Part shown: positions 1 to 13,898 of the stretch, in pieces | Layout of the letters: every line of letters starts with the position of its first letter | Numbering within the stretch: position 1 is the stretch's first letter | NCBI GenBank assembly: GCA_010279815.1 | Contig: QEOQ01000122.1 | Coordinates: 1,284,315-1,348,314 of the forward strand | Origin: Brachionus plicatilis | Lineage: Eukaryota > Rotifera > Eurotatoria > Ploima > Brachionidae | Length of the DNA: 64,000 nt | Direction of reading: 5' to 3' | The notes under the pieces: model-generated | Seen by the model: only the letters and a program-made list of their open reading frames with translations | The model's database searches: none | What the model was told of the DNA's origin: nothing | Made by a program: the position numbers and the translations under genes

Positions 1-1823
1 AAAGCTGCTTGAAACTACCTTGAATTTCTTATATAGAATAAATTTTTTAAATAAAAATTAAAAACTTATTTTTTTAAATTTTAAAAATATTTTTTTATTT
101 TCTAAATTTTTATACAAATGTTTAGATATTTTTTGCAAAAATTTTCTTCTCCTAAAAGGAGACTAATTCAATTAAAAAATAAAAAGATTAAATTGTTAAT
201 TATTAATTTTTTAGAAGATTTATTAAATAAAACTCAAAAAACTTAATTTACACATTCTTGTTGTGTTGTGTTCAAATAGATTGAATTCAATTAATAGGCC
301 TAAAAATTAATTTCTGGTTTTAGATTCTCAGGAGAAAAAGCCAGCTAATTTTTTGCTCAAATTTTTTTCATGCTTGTATAATTAGATTGAAAAAAAATAT
401 TTACTTTAAGAATAAAGTTTGAGATTACTTTTTCGAAATCATTGTTTGTATGCATCAGAAGCTCTTTTTGTGTTAGCCTGGCTATTAACAAAGCTTTAAT
501 TTACGAGACTTATTTGAAAAATTGATTTATTGTCTTTGGCTGCTATCTTAAATTTAATAAAATAATAATTAATTTTTGCCTCTAAGAACAACAATATGTC
601 TACAAAATGACAATTCATACTTTATAGGGTTTCATCCTCAAGGGACTTGTGAGATTAGCTTATCAGTTCTAATTAGCAAAAAATTTTTGCTCGGTATTTT
701 GCGGATTTTCCGCGGTAATTTAGAAAAAAAAAAGATAAAAATTATTTTATAAAAAAAATTGAAAATCTGCCAATTTGAAGTGAGAAAGGAAGAATCTTTG
801 AGTGACTCTTGAAATTTTTGATTTCTCCATTGTTGCTTATTTTAAGTGCGGAAGTCATCAGAACCCTGCTGTTAATTGGAACTTTATATTGTGACCAAAA
901 TTTACATGACTCAAAATTAGGTTATGCATTAAAATTGAAAAATAAAAATTCTAATTTAAATTTTTTGAGTTAACGATTGAGATTAAGTTGATAATCAAAA
1001 ATTAAAAACATAGCCATCCTTATCTCTAGATGATTAAAATATTTTTCAATAAAATAACGTGATTTGAGTTTAAAGTAAAATAAAAATTCCGATTCAGTAA
1101 TCTTATATAATCTTAAATTTAAATCAACTCATGAGCTTAGAACGCAATTGCTTTTAACGCTAGTTGCTCGGCTAAAACAACTTGAACAAATATTTAAAGA
1201 AAAATACCTTTGCATATGGAAACAAAAAGCTACTCTATTAAAAAATAAAAAAAAAAAAGCTCTCAAAAAATAATAAAGATTAATAAACAACCACGAGCTA
1301 CTCGTTTTGGTTACAAGTAAAATATTTTTGAAAAAAAAAATTTTATTTCATTCGGACCATGTCATTAATTGCTAAGTGTTGGATAATGGGGCTATTTGGC
1401 CAAGTTTTAGTCTAAAATCAAACAACATCAAAAAAATTAATAATATGTTTAATTTAAATGAAATTTTAACACGATAAATAAATGTTTTGGGTAAATGATA
1501 AACTTGGGCATCGATATTGGCCATGATTAATGGCTTATTTTTGTGGTCTCTATTTAAAATAATTAATTTAGCTTGCAAGTCGAGACTATGTGAATTTTGA
1601 AATTTGAAAAAATAAAGCCAATCTTTACCTATCTATATCCTTTTGCATGAATTAGCAATCATGTTCAAACTTTAAGTTCACATTTGCTCGTAACTTAACA
1701 TTTACTAATTTAATATCATCGTTTTTCTTAGATATTCTATTTAAAGTTGCACTTTAAAATGCTGAGAATAGCCGAAAATGAAAATTTAGTTTGATTTCTT
1801 AAGCTTGGCCAGATTATAGAAAA

Positions 1824-1840
1824 TGAGAGAGAGAGAGAGA
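1824..1840. repeat. (GA)n microsatellite
   Basis: A short uninterrupted GA run in AT-rich non-coding DNA. No link to a gene is visible. Confidence 0.8.
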
Positions 1841-4800
1841 AATGCAAGTATCATTTGACAAAATATTCGACACTCTCAAGCCGAACTCTTGTCATTCTTT
1901 CTCTAAAAAAATTCTCAAAAATTTGATCTCTTATCAAACAAAGTGCTAATCAAATTAGCATATATTGTTTGTAATAGCAAAGGCAAATATTGCGGTAAGT
2001 AAAAGTCCTAGTCAGAATGTGATCAATCAAAATTTGCGCGCTTCCTATCCATTCTGATTGATGTAAATAGCGCAGCTGATTCAAAACTATCTGCTAGCCG
2101 TAGCTAATTACAATTAAGTTTGTTCTAATCGCGTAGGAGTTCATTACCATTGCTAATGATCCCACTGCAAAATTTAGTACAACATTCAGTTGGTTTTAGA
2201 TTTGTTTGCGTAATTGTAATAAGGATAGAAGAGGCCGACCAACTAGAACAATAACAATAACAACAACACAAATAAATTTAAAATTTATTTTGTTTAGAAT
2301 ATATTTCATAGCAAAATAAGAAAAAGAAAAACAACGAAAAAGAAGTCATGAGATTGAGCGTGATAAAGTGGCAACGATAAGAATAAATTAGTTGACAAGC
2401 CAATACGCAATAGCATTGAAGCGTAGTGTTTTTGTTTAATAGCAAAAAGAAAAGCTAGTTGCTTAAGAAAACATTGTAGCTATTATTTGAGAGCGATGCT
2501 GGTCTAGCAATTTTGACATATTTTCAAAAATTGGGCACCACTTCTGACAATTTTATCTTTTTGCTTTTATTTGAAATAAAAATTAGTTGTAGATGAAAGT
2601 AACAAAATTCTTTGTGATTCATGTCTAATTTAAGGCTGAGCAAAATTCAAATAAATGTTCCAGACAACTCTTGACTTGAAAATGAATCATAAAATTGCTC
2701 AATTTGACAAGCTGATTTGGTCAAGTAGACTGGTGAGTTGATACAACAAAAAAATAGAAAGACATTTATACTGGAATAGAATGCCGAACAATTGATGAAC
2801 AATTGAAAAATTGCTTGAGCTCTTTATATTATTAACATAAACTGTCCTACTATGTTTTATTTTAATTTACAATATATTCATTTTTTTCTTTTTTTTTTTG
2901 ATTTTTTTTCATCACCCAAGAGGTGTATTTTGTAATTAATAATAAAATAAATAATAAATAATAATAGTTTGTTAAAAATAAGGAGCAACAAACATGATGT
3001 TCTTATAGAAAAAATTTTGTCTTAGAAAAAAATAGTTACGGTTCATATATTTTTTTATATTTTGTATTTTACAAATGTCTTGCAGATAATTTAGCCTTTT
3101 AACTTGAGTTAATATTGTATAATTTAATATTTCATTACAAAAATTAAAGATTAATTAAAAAAACGCGCTCTTTTAAATTATAAAATAATTGAATAATTAC
3201 CCTCAAAAACATAAATTAAAATAAATTAAAATGTCACATTGGTATAAAAAAATCTAAAACAGTCTTATGTTGGAAATTTTTTTCACTGTTGCTCCATACA
3301 TTGTTATTTTTAATTTAAAAAAAAATTTTTTTTCTCTCACTCAATTTATAACCCCATTATTTTATAAATTATTTTAAAATTGTATTATTTAACACTCAAA
3401 GAACCGGCTATTTTTGACAAAAACTCTGTTTAAATGTTGCATTAGTTCCACAAAAGTCTGTGACATGAAAAACAGAATATTTAAAAGACCGTTATCAGAA
3501 CTTTAAAAAAATATTAAAAGATGTAAATATGATTGATCGTTAACTAAAAAATTAAATTTGAATTTTTTGAAAAAGTGTCAAATAGACACTGCGGCTCTTT
3601 GAGTCCTTAAACAATAATTTCGTGCCGAGTCCACATCAAAAATGTTAAAAAAAAAATTCAAATAAATTTTTTTTTTAATATTGAAATATTGATTACTTTG
3701 CACTCATTTTTTTACATCACTTTAATGCTGGCAATTGAATCAGATAATAATACTTAAAAAAAGAAAAAATAAAAATTTTCTAAAAATACTTTTGATCAAA
3801 ATTATTAAAGAAAAGGAAATAGTGTTAGCTTTTAAATTTATATATTTTTAAATTATTAAAAAAAAAGGATTAAAAAATAATGAAAAAAAATTTAACATCA
3901 TCACTATTTATTTTTTTAAAATTACTATCAAGTGGCTGAAAGGAAGGACTAGGTTTCCATTCCAACCTACCAAGGCTTTGCCTTAACTATTTTTTAAATA
4001 AATAAATAGAAAAATTATTGTGATTTAAGAAAAAAAGAAGTAAATCTCCTTATAAATCATTTTTTTGAAATTTTATAAACGCAGGTTTAAACGAAGACTG
4101 GCGCCATTCGGACAAAGCAAGAAAAAAGTAAAAATTTGGAGGTAGATAAGTTCTAGTTTGAATCAAAATCCAATTTATATAGCTCTAGTAGAGTGAGTTT
4201 TTGGTTTGAATACAAATTGAGTAATACTTGCTTTCAAGGTCTGTTTTTTTCTGGCGTATTTTAACAATCGATTGAACAAATTGAAAAAAAATGAATTCAA
4301 TCAATCGATTGATCATTCATTGCAGCTGAGTTGTAATTGGAGCATATGGCTTTTGAAAAGTTAACAAAATTTAAACTTCAAAATTTTCAACATTTTTATA
4401 CTAAATTAAATTGATTAGAATTTTTTTGCTTAAAGTACAATCATCAATAACTTGCCGAGACTAATTTCATTATTTAAAATTAAATAATTTTCCAAAACTT
4501 GGCTCCAGTGCTTTTTCTCCTAATTACACAGACGCTTTGACTGCATCCACTGCACCACTTAATTAATTTATTAGTTGAATTTGGCCCCATAAGACAAGAC
4601 TCCAAGCTCTATAAAACCAAATAGACATTAAATAAAACAAAGCTAAATGACAAAACTCGTTTGATCTATCAAAATATGTTGTTTAATTAAAGGTGTTTAT
4701 TAAAAAGAAATTACCAAACTAAAATGGCATTAAATGTCATTAAAACAAACCAGCTAATGTCTATTTTTAATCAAATAAGTTAATGACAAACTTAATTTAC

Positions 4801-5799
4801 TTGTGATGATGAATGATTCCTGCAAAGTTGATTGTTTTTCATTAGAAATCGCCCACAACGCTGCGACACAATGAGGGATGATTTGCATTCAATTTCTAGA
4901 TTGGATTTTGTGTTCGATTGTGCACAATTAATAAATTTTTAACTAAAAAACTTGTTAGGCTTTTGATTATTTTCTTCTAGATTTTTTAAAATGCTTTAAG
5001 ATAAAAGAGACTAGTATCAATACAATTTAGAATAATAGGCAAAATTGATAGCTTGTCTAATTCAACCAAAATGCTCGGAAGGAAATTTAAAGCCTTAATT
5101 TAAATGACTAGTCCAAAGTGGTTTTAAATGGATGCCTAAAATATTTCAATGGATTTAATCTGTGAATAATCATTGAAAGAAATTGAAACTAGAAAACTGC
5201 CAATGTCCAGATATTATGGTTCTCATGGAGAAGAGTTTTTTTTTCATAATTAAATTAATATTTTTGAAAAAAAAAACACTCAATCATTTATGTATCAGTT
5301 ACAATAGCCCAGCTTCTTTTTGGATTGTGAGTATTTTTTTTTAGAAAGTTAATCTCAAGTTGCTAGTGACAAACTTAAAAACAAAAATTTTTCTTGATAA
5401 TTTATTAAAACAAAAGGTAAATAATGATTTATCACTCTCTTTATTTAATGATTAAACTAAACTCGACCCTTTGTTTTCTTTTTTTCTTCTCGAACAATTC
5501 AAAATTTCCATTTGTTCGAAGGAATTTTATTTTCTGAAAATTTGAGGAATTTCCAAAACAAAAATAAGATTAAGAATCCCAGCCAATATTTGTTCAATGT
5601 TGATTTTGCTAATTATGAATGTTCTTTCTTCTAAGATAGTGAGTTTATCGCATTTTTTGATCAAAGAATTTAAAAAGATGAATAGGAAAAAATAATTTAT
5701 TTTATACAAAGTTTTTTTTTTAAGCAATTTTTGGCCATTCTGCGCTGATATTAATTGACGCCTCTTTTTTGCAGGCATATGGTACTTTTTGACACTTAA

Positions 5800-6000
5800 C
5801 TTCTTGAGACAGTTTCCAAACTCCATTTTCGAATCAAAAAATAAAACTTTTTCTATTTATTTTGTGAATAATTTAATTAATTAATTAAAAGATTCATAGG
5901 CAACAAAAAGTTAACCAACAAAAATGTTAAATTAAATTAATAATTATTTTGATGATTTACAGCCTTGAACAATGATGGAGTTTGGATACTGTACCAAGAG
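5800..6000. repeat. Inverted repeat, about 26 bp arms
   Basis: The minus strand from 5826 to 5800 and the plus strand from 5975 to 6000 both begin ATGGAGTTTGGA and continue with a similar CTGT..CAAGA block, about 145 bp apart and in opposite orientation. Each arm starts a short ORF (99 codons on minus, about 32 on plus) with no recognised family. It may be the ends of a decayed palindromic element or a duplicated exon start. Confidence 0.4.
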
Positions 6001-8327
6001 GAAAGGCAACACATTGACGCGAAATAATGTCATAAAAGTTTTCAATACCAGAAAAAGAAGTACCGATTAATATTAGAGAAAAGTAGCGAACACAAGTAAC
6101 AAAATAAAATAATATACCAACAACCCATTCAAAAGTTATAAGTAAAAGTAAAGTGCTTGAAAAAAAAAAAACATTATTTTTAAATTATTCAAAAAAACCT
6201 TTTGGGTGATGATAAAAGAATTGAAATTATTTTTAAAAAATATGCATAATCTGTTTGTTATTCTTGACAATCTAGTGATTCACCATTTTTCTCTAAAGAA
6301 GCCATTCGACTATTGTTTTTTTTTTAAAAAACTTTTAAATTTTAAGGTAGCCCTTTTTTATTTTGAATATTTTACAATAGAGAGAATTTCAAGAAACTGA
6401 TTATTTTAAACTCGCGTTTTTTTTTAAATGCGATAAATGCAATTATTGTTTCAAAATTTCTAAGGCATAACTAATTCTTTGTACAACTATTTAAAATAAT
6501 CAATTAAATAAAGCCTTAATAAAAAGAAAGATAAAAACTTATTTAAAACTCCTTTCAGAACTCACTTAAAGAGAAATTGCTTTTTAAATTATTTTTTTAT
6601 CTTAGAAAAATTCCCGATAAAAATGATAAAATGAATGACTCATTTTTTGAAATTAATTAAAATCGGATGAGAATTCTATTTTGGATTAAATTGGCATTAA
6701 GCTTTTGTGATTTTTTAGTAATCCCTATTTTTAATTAATAATTTCAGATAAATTGATGCCAAGAAAGAATGAATAAATTGTTTATTTTTTAAATATTTTG
6801 AGAAAATCAATTTAGATTTTGAATTTTTTTTTGAACCTAAAATTCAAAATTATTTATTTCCCGCTATATGTGGGGATTATTTTAAATTCAAATATTTTTG
6901 ACCAATTCAAGTGGCATAAATCATCAATTATGGTTATGATTTTGATAGTTTTAATTTATTAATTATAATTTAAAAAGCATAAAATTTTAAAAAATTTCTA
7001 AATTGAGCTGAATTTGTGATTATTCATTCTTAATTTCTTATTAGAAATAAAGAACAATTAATTTAAATTTCCTGAGCATTAGCAAATATGGAAGAATTAA
7101 ATAAAAGATTTGATTTTCAAATTAAATATCGATCAAATTTGTGTATTGCCAAAAAAATCGTTATTTTATATTAAAAAAAATATTAAATGACAAAATTATT
7201 CTGAAGAATATTCAGTCTAATTAAAATTACTAGTTAAAGTTTTATCAAACTTTTAAAAAATTAAACAGATATTTTGATCTTGTTAATTCACTTGTTTGAA
7301 CCAAATTAGATATTTATTTTGTTAAGGAAAAAATTAGTATTTCATTTTAGATAAAATAATTTTAAGTAGTTCTTGAACAATAATGTCATATTTTGAGCCA
7401 ATTTTATATTTTGATGTTATAATGACCCTCATATGCAATAGATTTAGATACATTATAAAAGTAATTATAAAAAATTTGCAATGATTAATTCAGCTTTTTT
7501 TTACTTTTAAAGATTAATAAATAAATTATATCTAGAAAATTTTTTATTTATTTTGAAATTTTCTGTAAAAAATTTGAATTCACTTAAATGGAAAATATTA
7601 AATAAATTTCTTGTTGTTTTTGAATTAAAATCTAGTTCCTTATTTATTACCTTTCGAGCACTAAGCTTGCTATAGACCATTTCTAAGAGATGAAAATTGG
7701 ATTCCATAATTATCTACTACAATAACTGTATCTCATCTATTCAAAAAATTTGAAAAATTTGGACCAGTATCCAAAATTTTGAAAAGGCGTGAAATTTTCT
7801 AGAAACAAAATACCTGATACACATCTTTAGTCTAGTTTCCATCAAGATCTGAAAAGTCCCGATATTAAAAATAATTATTTTCTTATGTTCTTTCACAGGT
7901 ATGAACGGCTTGTGAATGCTGGTACAAAAAATTTCAGATACAGCAGTTGAAAGTGGCTTAATCTGAAAAAGCTTTTTAAAGGTCTGTTTTTTAATTATTA
8001 TAGTGTGCCTTACTAAAATTCCTTATTTAATAATTTTATTTAAAAACAGCACGGTTAAAAAAAGCTCATACAAGTAAAATTGCTAACTCTTTAAAATCAT
8101 ATTAAGAGTTTTCTACCAAAATTTTTTGTTTTCTCAAATGGGATTTTTTTAAGAATTAAATTCCAAAGTCTTTCACCAGAGTTTCTGATTGCAACGCTAT
8201 CTATACTCGATATTTTTTTATCTTACTACCTTTAAATCAAAAATATTTATGAATGATATTAAAAACTTAAAAATAATGCATCAAGGATAGTTATTCGTCA
8301 TTTTTAAAAGGAATAAATAATTAGATA

Positions 8328-9170
8328 ATGGAATGGACAGAAAAATGGTCAACAAATCTAAACCTGAACAAATGTAAAGCAATGTATTTAGGGAAGAGAA
8401 AAGAAAAAGCCAAATACTTATTATCAAACCAAAATAAATCTCATCTACTAGAGGAGATAACAGAAGAAAAGGATTTGGGTGTTTTTATTACAAATGATTT
8501 GAAATGGAATAAACAATGTACTGTGGCAGCTATGAAAGCTAACCGAATACTGGGTCAAATAAGAAATTCTTTTAAAAACCTTAGCCGAGAATCATTATGA
8601 CTTCTCTATACATCACTTGTGAGACTCCATCTGGAGTATGCAGTAGGAACCTGGAGTCCGCATTTAAAAAAAGACATTATAATTCTTGAAAAAGTGCAAA
8701 GAAGAGCGACAAAACTGATTGATTATACCAGAACCAAGTCTTATGAAGATAGATTGAAATACTTAAATCTTCTGAAACTTGAAAATCGTCGTTTAAGGGG
8801 GGATTTAATTCAAATATACAAAATTTTAAAAGGTTTTGAAAAAGTATCTTTAACTAATGGAATCAATTTTGCTTGTAGTGTCAAAAGCCTAAGAAGACCA
8901 CATGACGATAGACTGGTTCGAAAAATAAATCGCAGAGGCTCTTTAAGATATAATTTATAACAAATCGCTGCGTAAAATTATGGAATAGCTTATCAGTTAA
9001 TGCTGTTAGTGCGCAAACAATAAATAGCTTCAAAGCAGTCATTGACAATGAAGTTTTTGGAATGGTGAAAAGCAAAGTCTGCCAAAGCCTTAGTTTGTAA
9101 GGCTAAACGCTTTTGAGCGTTAGCTTAGATAGAAATATCTATACTGCAGAAACTACTACTACTACTACTA
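8328..9170 (+). mobile_element. CR1/L2-like non-LTR retrotransposon, 3' end, decayed
   Basis: The plus strand encodes the C-terminal part of a reverse transcriptase ORF2 of the CR1/L2/Rex kind. It contains the late RT 'KDLGVFITNDLKW' block, then LEYAVGTWSP, KVQRRATKLI and RRLRGDLIQIYKIL, which are typical of the thumb and connection region of these LINEs. The copy is dead. An in-frame TGA lies at 8598-8600, and a frameshift near 8955-8962 separates it from the final tail motif (WNSL..NAVSAQTINSFK), readable at about 8962-9075. The catalytic RT motifs and everything 5' are missing, as expected from 5' truncation. The element ends in six ACT repeats (9153-9170), fitting a 3' microsatellite tail. 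Confidence 0.85.
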
Positions 9171-10492
9171 GATATGCTATCTATCAATTATTTTTTATTC
9201 AACTACTTCTATAAGTAAATTATTTCAAATATTAAATCTACTCGATTTGTGAATAAGTTGAATCTCTGGGTGCAGTTATGAACTTTTTTTTAAACAGATA
9301 AATATGACTTTTTCTCTCGAAGTAAATTATTGAATTTTGAAGAAGAGAAAAATAAATTTAAATTCATATTATTTTTTTTATGTCTAAAACTTTTTATTAT
9401 GTTCTGTAAAATGTAATAATTAATACAAACTTAATATAGCCCAAATTAAATCCCTGCAAATAGTCTTTAAGCCTACAAAGCACTATACGAATCATTTTAA
9501 TTTTTTAAAATTATAATAATAATTAGGAAAGGACCCGGACATTTTGAAATGGTCAATAACCTCCCTTTCAAATCCCGTGTTGAATAATTTAATGATAATT
9601 TTTTTTTCTTATTCATTCCTGGTGGAGCTCCTCCTCTTTTATTCTGGACGCATTTACGGTCGACATGAATCCCATAAACGTAGCTTCTGGGCATGTTTTA
9701 TAGAATTCTTAAAGAATATATAATCATGTATTTCAGAAAATATATATTTTATTTTATTTTATTTTCATAGTTTTTTTATCTATTCCAAATATTCTTCAGG
9801 AAAGGAAAATTACAAAATTCTAAAATTATCCATTTCATAAAGAATACTTAAAATTTAAAAAAATGCATAAAAGTATTCCTGAATACATAAATATGTATTG
9901 GAGAATACTTTGAAGAATACATATTTAAAAAAAACTTGAATATATTTAAGAATACATCAAGAATAAATCAAAAATACTTGAAAAATATTTGAAAAATACA
10001 CAATGAAAACTTCAGGAATACTTTGGGAATACCCGGAAGCAAAGTCAAATAAAAAAAGAAATAAACAATTTTTTAAATTTTTATTTTAAATATTTTAAAC
10101 AAAAAAATATAAATTCGGAGTCAATCATCGAGAAAAAAGGATAATTTATAAATAGGAAACTATTAAAAGCAAAAAGTGTCCTTGCTAGACTCCAACCAGT
10201 ATGGCAGTCAACCATATACAGCAAGGAAACGAAGCTAAAGCTGTACGACATTTTAGAATAGGAAAAGCAGCAATGTGTACGAAAGCCTGTGTTGGAGAAT
10301 ATTTGAGATTTATAAAAAAAGTGTAAAGAGTTTTCACAGTCCGGGTCCGGGTCCTGGTAGGATTATCCGAATACACTGGTCTGGAACAAAACTAATATTA
10401 AAAGAGTCTGAGCCGAATCTTTTTTTTTCAAAATAAATATTTAATAAACTTTTTCTCGTGTGTTTATCTGTCAAGTCACACTGTTAGTCCTT
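9171..10492. other. AT-rich non-coding DNA with degenerate GAATACT-like repeats
   Basis: From about 9840 to 10035 the sequence repeats short words such as GAATACTT and GAATACAT at irregular spacing, as in an old tandem array. The rest is AT-rich with no recognisable coding sequence. Confidence 0.45.
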
Positions 10493-10840
10493 CCCCTCTC
10501 ATTTTTTCATCCGGACTTGGGACCGGCAACGGTATGATTGCAACTCAACAGTCAACGGCCAAAGTTACATATGGGACGTTCATCATAAACAGCGCCACTC
10601 ATCCGAGCACTTAATGGCTGCGAACTCGGCAACTATTTAGACTAGCTTGGAACCACAAACCAAGCGTATCTATATCTGGATACAAGCTTATCCAAACTAA
10701 AGACACTTTACTTTTTTCACTAAGGCTCTTGGACCCAACAGACTATCATCAGCTCTAGCTTGCAAGCCTCCTCATCCCGGCCTCTATGCGCCTGCGTCAT
10801 CATTACCCCTCCTCTTTTTTCATCCGGGCTTGGGACCGGC
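10493..10840. repeat. 35 bp direct repeats around a GC-richer segment
   Basis: Two copies of a 35 bp word (10493-10527 and 10806-10840) share a CATCCGG-(A/G)CTTGGGACCGGC core with few mismatches. The 278 bp between them is clearly richer in G and C than the surroundings. No intact ORF was recognised. It may be a remnant of a retroelement or a duplicated regulatory block. Confidence 0.5.
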
Positions 10841-12064
10841 CATGTGGGCAGAGTTAATAACAATGATTCTTTCCATTTTTTTTTCTGTTCTTTCTGTTCT
10901 TTCAATAATGAGTTGTTCCATTATGTTTTGAGAATAAGTGAGAGTTATATTGAATATCTATCTTATATAATTTCATGATGCTTATTGTCAAGCTTCAATT
11001 ATTTTTTTAATAGATATCAATATTAAGAATAAAACAAATATTAATATCAATTTATATCTTTTTTTATTTTTATTAATTTTTTTTATTTATTTTTATCCTG
11101 AAGGAGCATTAGCTAAAAACAGATAAACAAATAAATAAATAAAATTTGTAGCTAAATAATTTTTTTGTATAGGTATGAAAAAAAATCGTTTATTTTCGGA
11201 TAAATTGTGTGTGAAAAAATAAGATATTCACCCACAAATTGTGGGAAAATAAATTCACTCAATTTAATAATTTATTTTGTTCATCACAAAATTTTTGTGT
11301 TTAAAAGTCATTTGTGTTCTAAAGTTTCATATATGTGGGTAACAGTTTTTTAAATTGTGTGTGACAGTTTTTTGTTTGTGGTGAATAAATTATCTCAAAA
11401 AAAAATTTTGTTCATATAAAAAAAGCAAAAAAAAATAATAACTGAAAAAAAAGCCCCAAATTAAGACTTCTAGTATTGATCTGTATTCGAAACCAGTATA
11501 TGAACAAATTGAAAATATTTAAAACATCTGTATTTTTAAAAAATGATTAAAGTGACTGATGATTGTGAAAAGAATAATTAAGTTTTAAATCCATTATTTT
11601 AAATAGATATTTTTTTGGATAAAACTTTTTTTAATCAAAAAAAACTTATTTTTTATTTAATTTTCTTTATTTTTACATGTCAGACGCGTCTACTTGTTTT
11701 TTTTTGTAAAAACAGAGCTCACCCCTGTATCATACTCATGAATAACTGTTTGACAAAATTGTCCAGATCTAAAACCATCTTGTCCATTAATAAATGAATA
11801 AGTCTTAAAATGTCTTTATTTACAAAAAAAAAAGAAAACAAACTGAAACAAAAAGAGAAAGAGAAAACAAAAAAAAAAAAAAGAAAAAAAAAAACAAATT
11901 TAGTTAAAAATTGATGACAAAACCCTCAATATTGACTTTGTGACAAGTGTGCAACCAACAACACTAACTCGGCAGCACCAAAATGCCACTCCAATAATAA
12001 ATAAATAATAAAATGAAAATTATTTTATTAATTTGACCCAATGTCCGACAAGAACAAGCGGCGT
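10841..12064. other. Non-coding DNA, includes likely 3' UTR of RBM39
   Basis: AT-rich sequence with no gene. The part next to 12065 lies downstream of the RBM39 stop and contains an AATAAA on the minus strand near 12026, a plausible polyadenylation signal. The segment 11160-11400 has several CACAAA-type words with loose inverted symmetry. Confidence 0.4.
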
Positions 12065-13898
12065 CTACTGACTGGGCTCAAGCAACTCGGTGCAATTGAC
12101 GGCGTCGCCAAATCTCATGTGATACGCCGATATGGGAATGTAGTTGGCCTTGATGACCTTGCCGGCAAAGAACCTTCCATTGAGAGCCGCCATAGCCGCC
12201 GTGGCCACCGCTATAGTCGGACACTTGATGTATATATTTCCATCAGGCGACTCCGTGTCCACATGAATGTGCACAATGCCGCCGTACTTGGAGCACTCTG
12301 TGATGACGTCATCCGTAATGTCCTGGACCCAGGTGCCGTCCTTACGCGTCTCCTCCTGCAGGTCGAACATGTTCGAGAGCAAAAAGCACTGGGTGGCGAC
12401 GGGGGCGCCGGGCGCCGACCCATTTCCGCCATTGGCACTCAGCGCGTCCATCGTTTGCTGGGGCACCTGGAGACCGGTGCCCTCGGCCAGCTTGGCCATG
12501 AGCGCCAGCTTGCCGCTCGGTCCCAGGTTCACGCCCGTCCTGTCCAGCTCGTCGTTGTCCAAATTGGTGATCATGTGGTTGACCATGCCCGGGTACAGCG
12601 ACTTGTCGTTGGCCTCCACGTACAGCGACACCTTGATCGGCTTCTGCACCAGCTCAAAGTTGTTCAGCTGCTCCATGGCCTTCTTGCCGTCGTCGGCGCT
12701 CGCGAACTGGATAAAGCCGTAGCCCTTGGAGCGGCCGAAGTCGTCGCGCGCCAGTAAAATGGCGTCGATCAGACCGAACGGCTCGAAGATCGCCTGCAGC
12801 ATCTCCTCGGATATGTTGGGGTGCAGCGAGCCCACGTACAGCTTGATGGGCCCCGTTTGCGGCAGATTGGCCGGTATGTGCGGCCCCGTGAACGGCATGC
12901 GGTTCTTTTCGGCCTGGGTCAGCTTGACGATGATGGGCACGCCGAGCAGCCGCTGGCCCGTCAACGCGATCGCCAGCGGCACCGACTCCGTGTCCCGGAA
13001 CTCTATGTAGGCGATGCCCTTGGAGCGTTTTGTGCGCGGGTCCGTGATCAGGCGGACGTCGCGCACCCGCCCCACCGTCGAAAAAAAGTCCTCGAGGTCA
13101 CGCGGACGGATGCGCGCCGCCAGCTGCATGCAGAACACTGTGCGCTGGTCGCGTTCCTCGGGCGTCAGCTCAGGCGACTTTTCTTTGACCGGTTCGACGG
13201 CCGGCTTGGCGACCGGCGAGCGCTTGGGGTCGCGCGAGTGCCGCCGGTGGCGCCGCCGCTCGTCTTTGGAGCGCGAGCGCCGCTTGGACCGGGAGCGGCT
13301 GTGGCGACGGTCGCGGGACCTGCGCCGGCGGTCCTTGGAACGGCTGCGCTTCGAGCGTTTGGAACGGGAGCGGGATCGCTTGCGGTGACGCTCTTTAGAT
13401 CGCGACCTTGACCTTGCCGGCTTGCGCGATTTTTTGTCGCTTTCGGCCACTGGCGCCTCTTCCTTGATGATTGAAAAAAATTATTTTTTTTTGTTTTTTA
13501 AAGTTAATAAATAAAATGCTAAAAATTAAAAAAAAAGAGATTTTTTTTTTTTTATTTTTTTTTTTTTTATTCACTTCGGAAAATGATGACCATTTGTGAG
13601 GAGCACAAGGTTGACTTAGTGAACCCTTTTTTTTAAAAATTGAATAAGCTTGTTATTTAAATGTCCGAAAGTCGGATGGCTTCCGAAGTTAATGTTTAAA
13701 AAATACCTATAGAGCCACATTTGGTCTATTTTAGTGAGTGTGAGCGAGGGGCCTAGTCTCTAGCAAAATATATAGTTAAAAAAGAGGAGAGAAAGAAATT
13801 TGTTTGAGTAAAAGGCTAGTTACTTGGCTTTGGCACTGCTGGGTGGTTTTGTACGGTGCTTCGAGCATGTCTTCCAAGTCGCTTTCAATGTCGGCCAT
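12065..13898 (-). CDS. RBM39: RNA-binding protein 39 (CAPER-alpha), two coding exons
   Basis: A nuclear splicing factor and transcription coactivator of the U2AF65-like family. Exon 1 is 13898-13824 and encodes MADIESDLEDMLEAPYK..., which matches the conserved RBM39 N-terminus. A 361 bp GT-AG intron follows, and exon 2 runs 13462-12065 (TAG stop). The join is in phase 0 and gives 490 residues, against about 530 in human. Residues 30-105 are an Arg-Ser-rich domain. RRM1 is about 132-208 (RNP2 VFCMQL, RNP1 KGIAYIEF), RRM2 about 232-307 (LYVGSL, KGYGFIQF), and a C-terminal U2AF-homology RRM about 380-480. The signature TVFCMQLAARIRPRDLE is almost unchanged from vertebrates. The exon is markedly GC-rich compared with its flanks. 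The true start lies upstream of the intron; the GTG at 13450 is internal. Confidence 0.95.

Larger units (their letters stand above)
1..8327. other. AT-rich non-coding stretch
   Basis: No ORF here resembles a known protein and the reading frames are short and low in complexity. Seen within it are a (GA)n run near 1824-1840, a patch at about 1975-2270 that is less AT-rich and less repetitive than its surroundings (a possible promoter or 5' UTR of an unseen gene), a patch at 3930-4010 that ends in an AAATA-rich tail, and a short inverted repeat at 5800-6000. No tRNA-like or rRNA-like sequence was recognised. Confidence 0.6.

Noticed and set aside
10760..10978. 72-codon ORF in the GC-richer block
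   Set aside because: No start context, no family, and it lies across a repeat boundary.
11160..11400. Possible inverted relation to 58880-59060 (CACCACAAAC words)
   Set aside because: Only short AT-rich words match; too weak to call a repeat family by eye.
12041..13411. Long plus-strand ORFs (up to 238 codons) opposite RBM39
   Set aside because: They are shadows of the GC-rich, codon-biased RBM39 exon and show no family resemblance.
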